Shown here in pieces: positions 1 to 8,380 of a stretch of 17,924 nt of DNA. This DNA comes from UMGS1502 sp045545435. Lineage in GTDB: Bacteria; Actinomycetota; Coriobacteriia; Coriobacteriales; Eggerthellaceae. A program made the translations under genes and the position numbers. Each line of letters begins with the position of its first letter. The first letter of the stretch is position 1. The stretch lies in assembly GCA_045545435.1 (NCBI GenBank), contig JAZQAV010000044.1:1-17924 (forward strand), written 5' to 3'. Below the pieces are notes generated by a model, which searched no databases, was not told the origin of the DNA, and saw nothing but the letters and a program-made list of their open reading frames with translations.

Positions 1-1697
1 TGCACAAGCCCAAGAAAATCAATCTCCTTTTGTTGGCGTTGCCCCTTAGCGAACTGCGGTTTCCCCGTGGCGTCAAACCCGATCACGGAGGATTCTTCGG
101 AGCTTAAAAAGGGCTCGAGCACCAGATAACGCGAGATGAAGCTCTCGTCATCTGTATCGAAATAGGTGCTTACACCCATATTGCGCCGCAAAAGCGACCC
201 AATGCGCGATCCGAAATAGAATCCCTCAAGATCAAAAGGTGCAAATTGCTCCACATGGCGCTGACAGGTGCCCGCACCCACGAATTCAACGAACGCATAG
301 CGCGCACCCGGAACAAGACCCTGGGTTTCAAAGTATTTCAAAGCATGCAACCGAGCATCGCTTATCTGAGGCGACGGCGAAGACGCCGCCATGCTGGCCA
401 CGCGCGATGAGTAGAAATACACCGAAGGCGGCAGCGCGTCTGCGCCCACCACATCGCGACACAGATCGTAAACTTTTTGGACTATCCTGCCGTCGCGGGC
501 AACAAACAAAACGCCTTGAAGCGGCTCGGCTCGATTCCTAAGCTTTTCCGCGAGCCACGTTACGTAGCCAATAACCAGCGCACCCACCAGTTCGGCAATG
601 TTTGCAGCCGCCAACCCAATATGCGCTTGCACCGCAGGCATAACCGACAGCGCGCATTTGCGCAAACGATTTTCGGGGCTCTTCTTGGGTACCTGCAAGA
701 GTGCCTCAACCTCACCTGCGCATTTATCGCGCATCGTTCTTTCGCCCACCTGGACAACATCTTTGTACCAGGCACCCTTATAGGCAGGCTCGTTTATGGG
801 CTCCGGGAGCACAAAGAACATGGGCGCCTGCAGCTCACCCGCTAATACCGAATTGTTGCCGTACATGAGCGGCAAAAAGCAATCGGAATAAAGGTTGTTT
901 CCCATATGCACAATGCGCTGGTTTTTATGTGCCGCATAGAGCTCTCTAAACAGGCCGTTTTCGGGCCAAAGACCCCGTTCGCTGCGCAAATAAAGAGAGC
1001 CTGTGTCCAAAAGGCCAATGCGCGCAAGCGTGCGATGCGCTTCCTCGCGAGAGCAGGTGTCGTCATCGGAATAGTACGCAATGCTTTTCCCGCAGGCGCA
1101 GAAGTTTTCGATAACGCGAACAAGGTAATTATTGAACCGCACCGTTTCGGCAGGTAGATGCCTATTAAACAGGGTCGTGTAATCGGCGTCGAACAGGTTC
1201 AGGTTAACGACGAGCATACTGGCCGCTGAAAGCGTTTCCATCTTCTCACCGAAAGAAGCGCTGGCAATTTTTTGCACGTTCGACTGAAGCTGCGCCATGT
1301 CGTTTCCGTACATGTCCAAAACGTCCACGCCAACACGTGCGCAACACAACGAAATTCGACGATATATCCCGATGGCCGTTTTTGCTTCAGCAGCCAGCAC
1401 AACAACATCCAAATTGCGCGCCAACGCATCGTGAAGCGAAACCGCCGAGAACCCTTCGATGCTCGCACCTTGGCGTTTGTCATCGATTAAAACAATGTCG
1501 CAGGAAAGACATCCGCTTACCAGCATGCGTTTCGCATTTGCACCGGTACCGTAAATGCCAACGCGTTTTCCGTTGAGCCTTGTACTCCATTCCGAAAAAA
1601 CCTGAAACCTAAAATCGGTTTCACGCAGGAATCCCTCCGCTTTGGCAGATTTCTCATATTCACTGTTTTCAGCCCGTGGGGCATTCCTGTTATCCAA
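1..1697 (-). CDS. HAD-like polysaccharide-locus protein with N-terminal Rossmann module, partial (runs off left edge)
   Basis: The frame is open from codon 1 to the window edge, giving 565 visible residues with no stop; I translated it by hand. The only reasonable start is TTG at 1697, with AAGGA about five bases upstream; an in-frame TGA lies some 50 bases further up. Residues ~43-105 form a Rossmann-like module (RVGIYGTGANAKRM). Residues ~160-300 resemble the HAD fold seen in polysaccharide loci: a motif-I-like segment NLNLFDADYT (165-174), YYSDDDT (208-214) and VHMGNNLYSD (263-272). From ~350 comes the accompanying domain with LFVARDGRIV, then YFYSSR and FVEFVGAGTCQR. Motif I has Asn167 where the nucleophile Asp is expected, and motif IV reads GNN instead of GDN. 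It is the third gene of the minus-strand glycosyltransferase group, 136 bases after the GT2 stop. A role in making or modifying surface glycan is inferred; the exact reaction is unknown. Confidence 0.8.
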   Translation of the reverse strand, partial: MDNRNAPRAENSEYEKSAKAEGFLRETDFRFQVFSEWSTRLNGKRVGIYGTGANAKRMLVSGCLSCDIVLIDDKRQGASIEGFSAVSLHDALARNLDVVVLAAEAKTAIGIYRRISLCCARVGVDVLDMYGNDMAQLQSNVQKIASASFGEKMETLSAASMLVVNLNLFDADYTTLFNRHLPAETVRFNNYLVRVIENFCACGKSIAYYSDDDTCSREEAHRTLARIGLLDTGSLYLRSERGLWPENGLFRELYAAHKNQRIVHMGNNLYSDCFLPLMYGNNSVLAGELQAPMFFVLPEPINEPAYKGAWYKDVVQVGERTMRDKCAGEVEALLQVPKKSPENRLRKCALSVMPAVQAHIGLAAANIAELVGALVIGYVTWLAEKLRNRAEPLQGVLFVARDGRIVQKVYDLCRDVVGADALPPSVYFYSSRVASMAASSPSPQISDARLHALKYFETQGLVPGARYAFVEFVGAGTCQRHVEQFAPFDLEGFYFGSRIGSLLRRNMGVSTYFDTDDESFISRYLVLEPFLSSEESSVIGFDATGKPQFAKGQRQQKEIDFLGLV

Positions 1698-1833
1698 TGG
1701 GTCCTTCTCCCCTACAGTAAAAAGCTCAACGAACGCGCACCCTCGTCAGTGCGCCTCACCAAGCCGTGCACATTGACGCAACATCAAAGAAATCTTAGTG
1801 TTTCACTCATACACTACGCCACGACCGTGTTTT

Positions 1834-3195
1834 CTATTCGGTAAAGCACTCAAAGAACGAAACAAGCGCAATATATCTCGTGAGCACCGCAACAGGGAGA
1901 TTCGCCGGAGCATAACGCTCAAGCTCAGACCGCATCGCAGCTTCGTATTTTTCACTGGTGATAACAATATAATCCAGGTTGAAGTCAGCAACATCGGCAA
2001 TGCCCCGTACCGCCTCTTCGCCAAAGCGCTGGTTTTCCTTTGGCGCAGTGTCAAAGAACACCAATTCAAGATCAGTGGTATCCCAGATTGACATCAATCT
2101 GCTGCATGCCAATCCCGTTCCGTACACACCAACACGATGCGCAGTTCCAGATGTTGGGATATTCTGCAACAACAGCTCAATCACTTCGTCGCGTTGGCAC
2201 ACGAAAGGTTCTCGCTCCCACGGCGCAACGCCCATAGCAATCTGCGCCAGCGTCCAATAATCAGAAAGCCGCACCTCGCGCAAAGCGTTCTCGTCTGCAC
2301 AGCCGAGCCGCAACACCGCAGCGAGTGTTTTAGCCTTCATCAACAGGTTATCGTTGTAATCCAGTTGCGCGATGTTTCGAAACTGTTGGCTCGCAATCCA
2401 AATGAACCCCTCAACGACCCGCATGCGCCGGGGGTCGGTTTGACGAAGAAGCATATCGCGCAAAATCTTCTGCACAACAAAAGAGCTTTCTGCAAGCTCT
2501 ATCGTAAACCCCGAGTGAAACGTGGATCCAGGGCGTTCGCGGCAGCGATGCGGCTTTAGCGGAAGATAGCGCATGCGACGAGCAGCCAGCAGCACGCGGG
2601 CCATCCAATCGTTGTCCTCAAAGAAAATGCCCTCTTCAAAGGTAAGGTCATTCGAAACCAAGAAGTCGCGATTGAAGTATTCGAGCCAGCACAGAAACGG
2701 AACTTTAAAACGGTGATCGATCCAAAAAGAGACACCGTCCGTAATTTCGTTTCCAACCGTTTTGCTGCGGTCGTAAAACTCGTCAAACAGCTCCGATCGA
2801 TCAATGTTCGGATCGTCGATAAACCCTGCGGAGTCGAACGTGACGAAATCCAAGTTGTTGGCTGAACACTCCTGATAGCAGGTCTCCAGAAGCGTGGGCA
2901 GGATGAGGTCGTCGGAATCAAGGAAGTACACGTATTGACCGCGCGCCTGGGCTAGCCCTCTATTTCGTGCGGCGCCCTGACGCTTGTTCTCTTGCTCTAT
3001 AACGCACACGCGTGCATCCTTTTCCGCGTACGCGCGTTCAATTTCAAGCGAGCCATCAGTTGATCCATCATCAACAAGAATGACCTCGATTTCGCGCTGC
3101 GTTTGCGCAAGAACGCTTTCCACGCACGCGGGAAGATAATCCTTCGTGTTGTAAACAGGGATAATAACGGAGGTTTTAATTAAAGCCTGCTTCAT
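1834..3195 (-). CDS. GT2 family glycosyltransferase with C-terminal Rossmann-like module
   Basis: This 453-aa protein begins with a classic GT-A fold: VIIPVYNTKDYLPACVESVL at 10-29, VDDGSTDGS at 41-49 and the metal-binding DSDD at 93-96, followed by FFEDNDW near 191-197, which fits the acceptor or catalytic acidic region of the family. GT2 enzymes transfer a sugar from a nucleotide donor to a growing glycan on the cytoplasmic side of the membrane. The middle (~200-345) is helical and not recognised. Residues ~354-440 form a separate module starting RVGVYGTGLACSRLM, which matches the module at the N-terminus of the next gene. The ATG overlaps the GT61 stop in an ATGA, so the two are probably translationally coupled. 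Donor and acceptor sugars cannot be told from the sequence. Confidence 0.92.
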   Translation of the reverse strand: MKQALIKTSVIIPVYNTKDYLPACVESVLAQTQREIEVILVDDGSTDGSLEIERAYAEKDARVCVIEQENKRQGAARNRGLAQARGQYVYFLDSDDLILPTLLETCYQECSANNLDFVTFDSAGFIDDPNIDRSELFDEFYDRSKTVGNEITDGVSFWIDHRFKVPFLCWLEYFNRDFLVSNDLTFEEGIFFEDNDWMARVLLAARRMRYLPLKPHRCRERPGSTFHSGFTIELAESSFVVQKILRDMLLRQTDPRRMRVVEGFIWIASQQFRNIAQLDYNDNLLMKAKTLAAVLRLGCADENALREVRLSDYWTLAQIAMGVAPWEREPFVCQRDEVIELLLQNIPTSGTAHRVGVYGTGLACSRLMSIWDTTDLELVFFDTAPKENQRFGEEAVRGIADVADFNLDYIVITSEKYEAAMRSELERYAPANLPVAVLTRYIALVSFFECFTE

Positions 3196-4538
3196 TTATT
3201 TTCTCGCTCCGCCAAAATGAGGGCACTTTGAATTGCCGATTCCAGCAAACTGGGACGAATACGATAGTCGCTCACCTGATCGAGCTCGATGTTTCTGTTC
3301 ACGGGCAGGTTAACTACGGGAAGGTAGTGCACCCCACGAGCGAAAAGCGTTTCATGGCAACACGAATTAAGCCATCCGACACTAAACGTTTCTACGAAAA
3401 CAGTTCCGGGGCGCATGTACAACGAGTTAGTTGAATTGGCCCCGTGAGGACAAAGGACAACATCCGCTGCGTTGAAGTATCGGATTTGCTCTTCAACGCT
3501 CAGCTCATCGGGCGTTATCGTTTCGAAGCCATACTTTGCAAGCAGTCTGTCAACATCAAGGAGCTTGCGCGTTCCCGTCCGTTTTACGTACAGCCGCTTC
3601 GGGTAACCATCGCGCTCTGGCTTGCCTTTTAAGACGTTGGACAGAATTCTGTCAGCAATTTCCAGAAGCAGTGGCGCAGATAGTTCGAAGTTGTATGCAT
3701 CACGCTGAAGCGCGATTGCGCGTTCAAAGCAATAGAGCGCATCCGCATCCAGATCTTCAAGCCAAAGCACGCGCGAAGCATCAATTCCGGCAAGGGCTAT
3801 CAGGCTTTCCGCAAAAATGCTTTTCGACGTCACGTAAAATCCCGTAAAGCCTTCTTTTTCCATCAGTGCCATTTGATCTAACTGCTGGAACGTAAAATGC
3901 CAATAGTTCTTTGGCCACGGGCGCACCACTATGCAATACTCACCTGTCAACTGTATAGCACGCTTGGAAGTTGGTTTCGGGGGACGCGGATAATTTAGCG
4001 AGCGAGGCTCGTACTTCAGAGAGTTTTCGAACCAGATGTCTCTGACCATGCTTCCGCTGTTCGCATCAAAAAGATACAGCGCCGGACGTGGAGAATCGAG
4101 CAGGTCTGCAAAAGCAGCTATGTCCCGGTAACGATGCACGTTGAAACCATATTCCCTACCGTATGCAAGCTGTTCGATACCCTCAAACGCTTCCGCTGTT
4201 TTGAAATCATCAATTGTTCCCAGAGTAACTTCAGGAACGCCCATGTCCTTTAGCTGACGAGCCATCTGAAAACGATACGTAGCGTTGCCAACCGCAATCA
4301 GCACGCCCTCAAAGGCACCATCTATGTAAAGCTGCCCTATTCTTTCGGGCTCACAGGCAACAAGACCCCTGGTGCGTAAAACCTTGACCTCCGCGTTTTC
4401 CTCAGCTAAAAACGCCCTATCGAACACAGCAACAACGTGATATTCGGCGGCCCAGTTCTCCTCAATTGCTCGATACAGCCGTTTTCCGTACCGACCGAAC
4501 CCCCAGAGGGCTATGTTTTGTCGCTCGTTAGCAGCCAC
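3192..4538 (-). CDS. GT61 (DUF563)-like glycosyltransferase with N-terminal Rossmann module
   Basis: I place the start at GTG 4538 because GGAGG lies six bases upstream and because the first beta strand (NIALWGFGRYGKRL) begins only a few residues later, giving 448 aa. The frame is open to 4751, but the extra 71 residues look unlike protein and the ATG at 4544 abuts the Shine-Dalgarno. Residues ~8-100 hold a GxGxxG nucleotide- or sugar-binding-like module. The C-terminal ~230 residues match GT61/capsular polysaccharide biosynthesis proteins: NYWHFTFQQLDQ (~211-222), PKRLYVKR (~313-320) and CPHGANSTNSLYMRPGTVFVE (~363-383; here the key residues are the HGA triad, the following Asn and the final Glu). 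The role is transfer of a sugar during surface glycan assembly; the linkage is unknown. It is the first gene of the minus-strand glycan group. Confidence 0.85.
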   Translation of the reverse strand: MAANERQNIALWGFGRYGKRLYRAIEENWAAEYHVVAVFDRAFLAEENAEVKVLRTRGLVACEPERIGQLYIDGAFEGVLIAVGNATYRFQMARQLKDMGVPEVTLGTIDDFKTAEAFEGIEQLAYGREYGFNVHRYRDIAAFADLLDSPRPALYLFDANSGSMVRDIWFENSLKYEPRSLNYPRPPKPTSKRAIQLTGEYCIVVRPWPKNYWHFTFQQLDQMALMEKEGFTGFYVTSKSIFAESLIALAGIDASRVLWLEDLDADALYCFERAIALQRDAYNFELSAPLLLEIADRILSNVLKGKPERDGYPKRLYVKRTGTRKLLDVDRLLAKYGFETITPDELSVEEQIRYFNAADVVLCPHGANSTNSLYMRPGTVFVETFSVGWLNSCCHETLFARGVHYLPVVNLPVNRNIELDQVSDYRIRPSLLESAIQSALILAERENK

Positions 4539-4901
4539 TTGCATCCTCCAAGAGTTGATGCGCCCTATGCGCATGCTAAAACCTTTAAAACAGTCCCCTA
4601 AACGCTTTCGGGCCTTTTCCATTGTAGCAAAGGCCACAACAAAGTTTTTGCGCACATGAGCAGCAATGGCGCCCTCCTTCGCTCGTTGGAAGCAAAACAG
4701 CCAGAAGTAACTCGCGCGCTTGCGAAGCAGCGCGGCGTCGAATGTGTACAATGGGACATATCAATTTATGTACGACTAACGTGCTTGCAAATTGCCGTGA
4801 GGTTCCAGCTGGCACCCACACGAAAATATTCGCATCGAACGTCGTACCTAGTTGGGAAGCTTGGTTTTGCAACCAGACATCGCTTTGAAAGGCAGGCCAT
4901 T
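4539..4901. other. Divergent intergenic spacer between glycosyltransferase and dehydrogenase genes
   Basis: This 363-base stretch separates two divergently read transcription units and should hold both promoters. Overlapping frames are open on both strands here (minus to 4751, plus from 4656), but neither extension resembles its protein family and each gene has a better start next to a Shine-Dalgarno. A possible minus promoter and a small dyad lie at about 4756-4790 and are described separately. I see no convincing promoter for the plus-strand gene and no RNA gene. The leader of the glycosyltransferase gene could be over 200 bases long. Confidence 0.6.
4763..4790 (-). promoter_or_regulatory. 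Possible sigma-70-type promoter for the glycosyltransferase group
   Basis: Read on the minus strand there is TTGCAA (4785-4790), a 16-base spacer and TAAATT (4763-4768). Both boxes are imperfect. The -10 box falls inside a small inverted repeat (ACATA, six bases, TATGT, 4756-4771), an arrangement that could serve as an operator. It would leave a leader of over 200 bases before GTG 4538. This rests on pattern only. Confidence 0.25.
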
Positions 4902-6014
4902 ATGGAAACAAGGCCCTATGTACCCTGGGAAACAATCATACCGTTCATGGTAGACGCTTTTGAAGCGTACGGCGTTCCGCGCGACGACGCAAAGATCTGC
5001 GCCGAAGTGCTTGCGGAGTCCGATAGGCGCGGTATCGAAAGTCACGGGTGCAACCGATTCAAACCCATTTATTTGGACCGCATCGACAAAGGGACCCTCC
5101 TTCCAGTAACCAATCTCGAAATCGTCAAAGAGACGCCCACAACCGTGGTGGCGGATGCTCATGATGGAATGGGTATGGTGGCAAGCTATCACGTGATGAC
5201 CAAGCTCCTGGAAAAGGCCAAAACGTACGGTATGGCTGGCGGCGCTATAAGGAATTCAACCCATTACGGTATTGCGGGATACTGGACGTCGATGGCCACC
5301 GACCAAGGCATGATCGGCATCACCGGAACAAACGCACGACCTTCCATTGCACCCACGTTTGGCAGCGAGAACATGATGGGCACCAACCCGCTCACCATTG
5401 GTCTGCCAACCGACGAACCGTTTCCTTTCTGCCTTGACTGCGCCACGTCCATTGTGCAACGAGGGAAAATAGAATTTTGGGCGCGCTCGGGCGAACCTAC
5501 ACCCGAAGGAATGGTGGTAGCGGCTAGCGGAGAGAACATCACCGATTCGGAAGCTATTCTGAAAATGCTGGTAAACGGCGAGGCAGCGCTTTCGCCTTTG
5601 GGTGGCGGTCCTGGTGACGAAATGCGCGGATACAAAGGCTACGGCTACGCAGCAGCTGTCGAAATCCTTTCTGCTGCATTGGCTGGCGGTCAATTCATGA
5701 AGGCGCTCACGGGCGTAGCCCCCGACGGGTCGCCGCAAATGTACCACTTGGGGCATTTCTTCTTCGTAATAGACCCCGACGCTTTCATCGGCCAAGACGA
5801 GTTCAAAAAGATTGCCGGCGATATTTGCCGCGAATTGCGCGCATCAAAGAAGGCTCCTGGATACGACCGCATTTACACTGCCGGCGAAAAAGAATACGAC
5901 GCCTGGCTCGAGCGCAAGGACAAAGGCGTGCCTGTAGGCGAATCGCTCCAAAAGGAGCTGGTTGGCATCCGCGACAAACTGGGCCTGCCTTATGTGTTCC
6001 CCTTCGAAAATTAA
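4902..6014 (+). CDS. Malate/L-lactate dehydrogenase family (Ldh_2 type) oxidoreductase
   Basis: The 370-aa product belongs to the NAD(P)-dependent malate/L-lactate/sulfolactate dehydrogenase family, which is unrelated to classical Rossmann LDH and MDH and oxidises or reduces 2-hydroxy/2-oxo acids. Family signatures are the ESDRRGIESHG segment (~44-54), STHYGIAGYW (~117-126), the TGTNARPSIAPTFG region, LDCATSIVQRGKIE (~181-194) and SPLGGG followed by GYKGYGYAAAVEIL. The start ATG 4902 has GGCAGG five bases upstream; the open frame continues 82 codons further up, but that part is not family-like and crosses the divergent promoter region. The usual 'WAxD' stretch after PEG is replaced by MVVA, so substrate preference may differ. 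Its link to the following LicD gene is positional only (49-base gap). The substrate is not predictable here. Confidence 0.9.
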   Translation: METRPYVPWETIIPFMVDAFEAYGVPRDDAKICAEVLAESDRRGIESHGCNRFKPIYLDRIDKGTLLPVTNLEIVKETPTTVVADAHDGMGMVASYHVMTKLLEKAKTYGMAGGAIRNSTHYGIAGYWTSMATDQGMIGITGTNARPSIAPTFGSENMMGTNPLTIGLPTDEPFPFCLDCATSIVQRGKIEFWARSGEPTPEGMVVAASGENITDSEAILKMLVNGEAALSPLGGGPGDEMRGYKGYGYAAAVEILSAALAGGQFMKALTGVAPDGSPQMYHLGHFFFVIDPDAFIGQDEFKKIAGDICRELRASKKAPGYDRIYTAGEKEYDAWLERKDKGVPVGESLQKELVGIRDKLGLPYVFPFEN

Positions 6015-6063
6015 ACTCTCCGAAGCCTCAAGCACCACCGCGAACGAAATAGAGAGTTGACAG

Positions 6064-6945
6064 ATGCCCGAGAGCTCGACGCTAAGAGATGTACAGCTTG
6101 CCGAACTGGAGATACTGAAGGCCGTTGCCGCATTATGCGATAAACATCAAATTCGCTATATGCTGTACTGCGGTTCGCTGCTAGGCGCCATTCGCCATAA
6201 GGGTTTCATACCTTGGGATGACGATATCGACATCACGATGCCCTTGCCAGACTACCGTCGTTTTTTGGAAATAGCCGACGAGCTCCCGGAACAGTTTGTG
6301 GTACAGGATCCTAATCGTTGCGCTCATGCACCTGTTAACTGGACAAAGGTGTATATGAAGGGTACCACGTGCATGCCGTCGTTCGCTGCCCCCATCGATG
6401 CCCCATGGGGCGTGTACATTGAGATCTATCCTCTCATCGGCAGCGCAAAAACGAGCTTCGGCGAATGGCTTCAAGCGAGTGCGTTGCTTTTATCGAGCAG
6501 CCTGCGGCTTTCGGAATACGGCAAATGCCAACTGAAGGCAAACGTAGCGGGAGGCACAGGCGAAAAGGTGGCCAAGCGCATCCTTTCGCTTGTGCCCTAC
6601 CCTCTTTGCCGCGCCATAAGCAATCTTCTCTTGCGAGCTTGTATGAAGGAACCTGACAGCGCCAATAGACTTGGCACCATTGATGCCGCCATCTTCTCGG
6701 GCAAATACGCGCGCAGCGAGTGGGACGACACCACAACCGTTGACTTCGAGGGGTTACCCTTTTACGCACCTGCTCAGTATGACAGAATACTTACCACGAT
6801 ATACGGGAACTACCTCAAGCTCCCCCCCGAGGAAGCGCGACATCCCCATTACGATAACCGGTATGTAATGATTCGCGACGTTACGCGCGATTGGCATTAC
6901 TATCAGGACGAACTCACGAAAGAGCCGCCATCGAATCAAGCATAG
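6064..6945 (+). CDS. LicD family phosphotransferase-like protein
   Basis: This 293-aa protein carries the LicD-type nucleotidyltransferase-fold signature near its start: MLYCGSLLGAIRHKGF at ~33-48 followed by IPWDDDIDI (49-57), where the DDDID aspartates would bind metal. LicD proteins attach phosphocholine or a related phospho-group to teichoic acid, lipopolysaccharide or capsule sugars. There is no signal peptide or membrane segment, so it should act in the cytoplasm or at the inner membrane face. The ATG has GAGAG about eight bases upstream. Together with the glycosyltransferases on the other strand it points to a decorated surface glycan. No choline uptake or kinase gene is in view, so phosphocholine is only one possible group. 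Confidence 0.88.
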   Translation: MPESSTLRDVQLAELEILKAVAALCDKHQIRYMLYCGSLLGAIRHKGFIPWDDDIDITMPLPDYRRFLEIADELPEQFVVQDPNRCAHAPVNWTKVYMKGTTCMPSFAAPIDAPWGVYIEIYPLIGSAKTSFGEWLQASALLLSSSLRLSEYGKCQLKANVAGGTGEKVAKRILSLVPYPLCRAISNLLLRACMKEPDSANRLGTIDAAIFSGKYARSEWDDTTTVDFEGLPFYAPAQYDRILTTIYGNYLKLPPEEARHPHYDNRYVMIRDVTRDWHYYQDELTKEPPSNQA

Positions 6946-6952
6946 GAGCGTT

Positions 6953-7921
6953 TTGCGCGCAAGTAAACTTATAACCATAAGCACGGTGCTCGTGTTCGCG
7001 GTTGCCCTGGCAACGTGCGCAGCTACGCTCTTAGGCGCAATCAACCTGCCGTTTTTGAACAATGGAACGACGAGCGTAAACGCAAACTTGTTGCCCCAAG
7101 ACAGCGATCGTGCCCCTTCATACGTTGCGTCGCACCTTACGTGGAACGACCTTCCGGAATACGACGGCGAAATCACCTGGATTGTCCTTAATGGAGGTGA
7201 GCCAACCTTTTCAAACGACGAGCTTACCACCTCTTCGTTTGAGCGGTATTCGCCGTTGGACAAGCTTGGGAGGGCAGGCGTGGCTGTTGCCTGCTTGGGT
7301 CCCGAAACCCTGCCCGCCGACGAGCGCGGCGATATCTCAGAGGTGCATCCAAGCGGCTGGCAAACCGATCGCTACAGTTTTATAGAAGGCGAGCTTTTGT
7401 TCAACCGTTCGCATCTGATCGCATTTTCGCTTTCCGGCGAGAACGCGAACGCATGGAACCTTGTTACGGGCACGCGCTACCTCAACGCCGAGCTCATGCT
7501 GCCCTATGAGCAGGAAACGCTTTACTACATTCGCTCCTCGCACAATCATGTAATGTATCGCGTTTCACCGGTGTTCTCGGGCGATGAGCTGGTCTGCCGC
7601 GGCGTGCACATGGAAGGCTACAGCGTTGAGGACTCAGGCAACGGCATTTGCTTCAACGTGTTTTTGTACAACGTGCAGCCCGGCGTCGAAATAGATTACG
7701 CAACGGGCGCAAACCACCTTGTTGAAGCTGCCGCGAGGCCTGACGAGCAGCCGCAACCCTATGTGCTCAACATTCGCTCACGTAAAGTTCATTTACCCGA
7801 ATGCCCCAATGTAAAGGATATTTCAGCAGCCAACCGAAGCGACGTAACCGAGCGTTATTCCCAACTTGAGCTTGAGGGATACGAGCCGTGCTCCGTGTGC
7901 CAGCCCAACAAGCACACGTAA
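6953..7921 (+). CDS. Membrane-anchored or secreted DNA/RNA non-specific endonuclease with C-terminal Cys module
   Basis: The start is TTG 6953, with GGAG just upstream overlapping the LicD stop; it is needed to include the hydrophobic segment at ~6-30, a signal peptide or membrane anchor. The 322-aa product has the nuclease core NRSHLIAFSLSG (151-162) with the presumed catalytic His154, then NAWNLVTGTRYLNAE (166-180), as in EndA/NucA-type DNA-entry and secreted nucleases. The C-terminal ~50 residues form a small separate module: YVLNIRSRKVHLPEC and GYEPCSVCQP, with His280, Cys284, Cys313 and Cys316 as likely metal or disulfide ligands; this kind of tail is common on secreted Gram-positive nucleases. 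It acts outside the cytoplasmic membrane on nucleic acid, for nutrition, DNA uptake or defence against extracellular DNA; which one is unknown. It converges on the rhodanese gene with only 12 bases between stops. Confidence 0.85.
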   Translation: MRASKLITISTVLVFAVALATCAATLLGAINLPFLNNGTTSVNANLLPQDSDRAPSYVASHLTWNDLPEYDGEITWIVLNGGEPTFSNDELTTSSFERYSPLDKLGRAGVAVACLGPETLPADERGDISEVHPSGWQTDRYSFIEGELLFNRSHLIAFSLSGENANAWNLVTGTRYLNAELMLPYEQETLYYIRSSHNHVMYRVSPVFSGDELVCRGVHMEGYSVEDSGNGICFNVFLYNVQPGVEIDYATGANHLVEAAARPDEQPQPYVLNIRSRKVHLPECPNVKDISAANRSDVTERYSQLELEGYEPCSVCQPNKHT

Positions 7922-7933
7922 AAGCATCCAGCG

Positions 7934-8380
7934 TTAATCTGCCACCACATCGCCCGTCCAGCTGGATATTCCGCCGATGTTGAACACCTTCGTATACCCC
8001 AGCCTCGCAAGGGTGGCAGCCGCCTTTTTACTGCGCATGCCCGTTTTGCAGTACACCATTATCGCTTGGTTGCGATCGGGCAAAACTGATGTGTCCGCTG
8101 CGCTGATGGTTTTAGCTGGTACGCATAGCGCACCCGGAATATGGCCGGTTGCAAATTCGTTTGAACTGCGCACGTCAACAATGACAACATCGCCATCCGC
8201 AATAATCCGTTTGGCCTCGTCTTGCGAAATGGTGGCATATCCGCCACCAGAGGAGCCCCCACTCGACAGCATGCCGGCAATCCGATGGCGGGCGGCATAG
8301 GTGCCCAGAAGCACTGCGAGCAGCCCCGCAAGCGCAACGTATCGAAGGGTATCGGGTGAATCGCCAAACAGATTGTTCAT
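7934..8380 (-). CDS. Membrane-anchored single-domain rhodanese
   Basis: This 148-aa protein has one N-terminal membrane helix (~12-30), a short Gly/Ser linker (~39-47) and a rhodanese domain (~48-145). Visible landmarks are VVIVDVRSSNEFATGHIPGA (65-84) and the active-site loop YCKTGMRS (110-117), with Cys111 as the sulfur-carrying cysteine. Rhodaneses move sulfane sulfur to thiol or cyanide acceptors; the six-residue active loop fits the sulfurtransferase class rather than Cdc25-like phosphatases. The preceding gene ends in TAA directly followed by this ATG, so translation is probably coupled; GGAAAG lies six bases upstream. The orientation of the domain relative to the membrane is not settled. 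Confidence 0.93.
   Translation of the reverse strand: MNNLFGDSPDTLRYVALAGLLAVLLGTYAARHRIAGMLSSGGSSGGGYATISQDEAKRIIADGDVVIVDVRSSNEFATGHIPGALCVPAKTISAADTSVLPDRNQAIMVYCKTGMRSKKAAATLARLGYTKVFNIGGISSWTGDVVAD

Noticed and set aside
1796..1816. Hairpin TAGTGT/ACACTA after the GT2 stop as a terminator
   Set aside because: The stem has only six mostly weak pairs with a nine-base loop and no run of T follows on the minus strand.
4539..4751. Upstream extension of the GT61 frame by 71 codons
   Set aside because: GGAGG is correctly spaced only for GTG 4538, and the Rossmann fold begins right after it.
4656..4901. Upstream extension of the dehydrogenase frame by 82 codons
   Set aside because: It does not resemble the family, overlaps the divergent spacer, and ATG 4902 has a Shine-Dalgarno and a normal family start.
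7922..7933. Shared bidirectional terminator between the convergent nuclease and rhodanese genes
   Set aside because: Only 12 bases separate the stops and I found no GC-rich inverted repeat around them.
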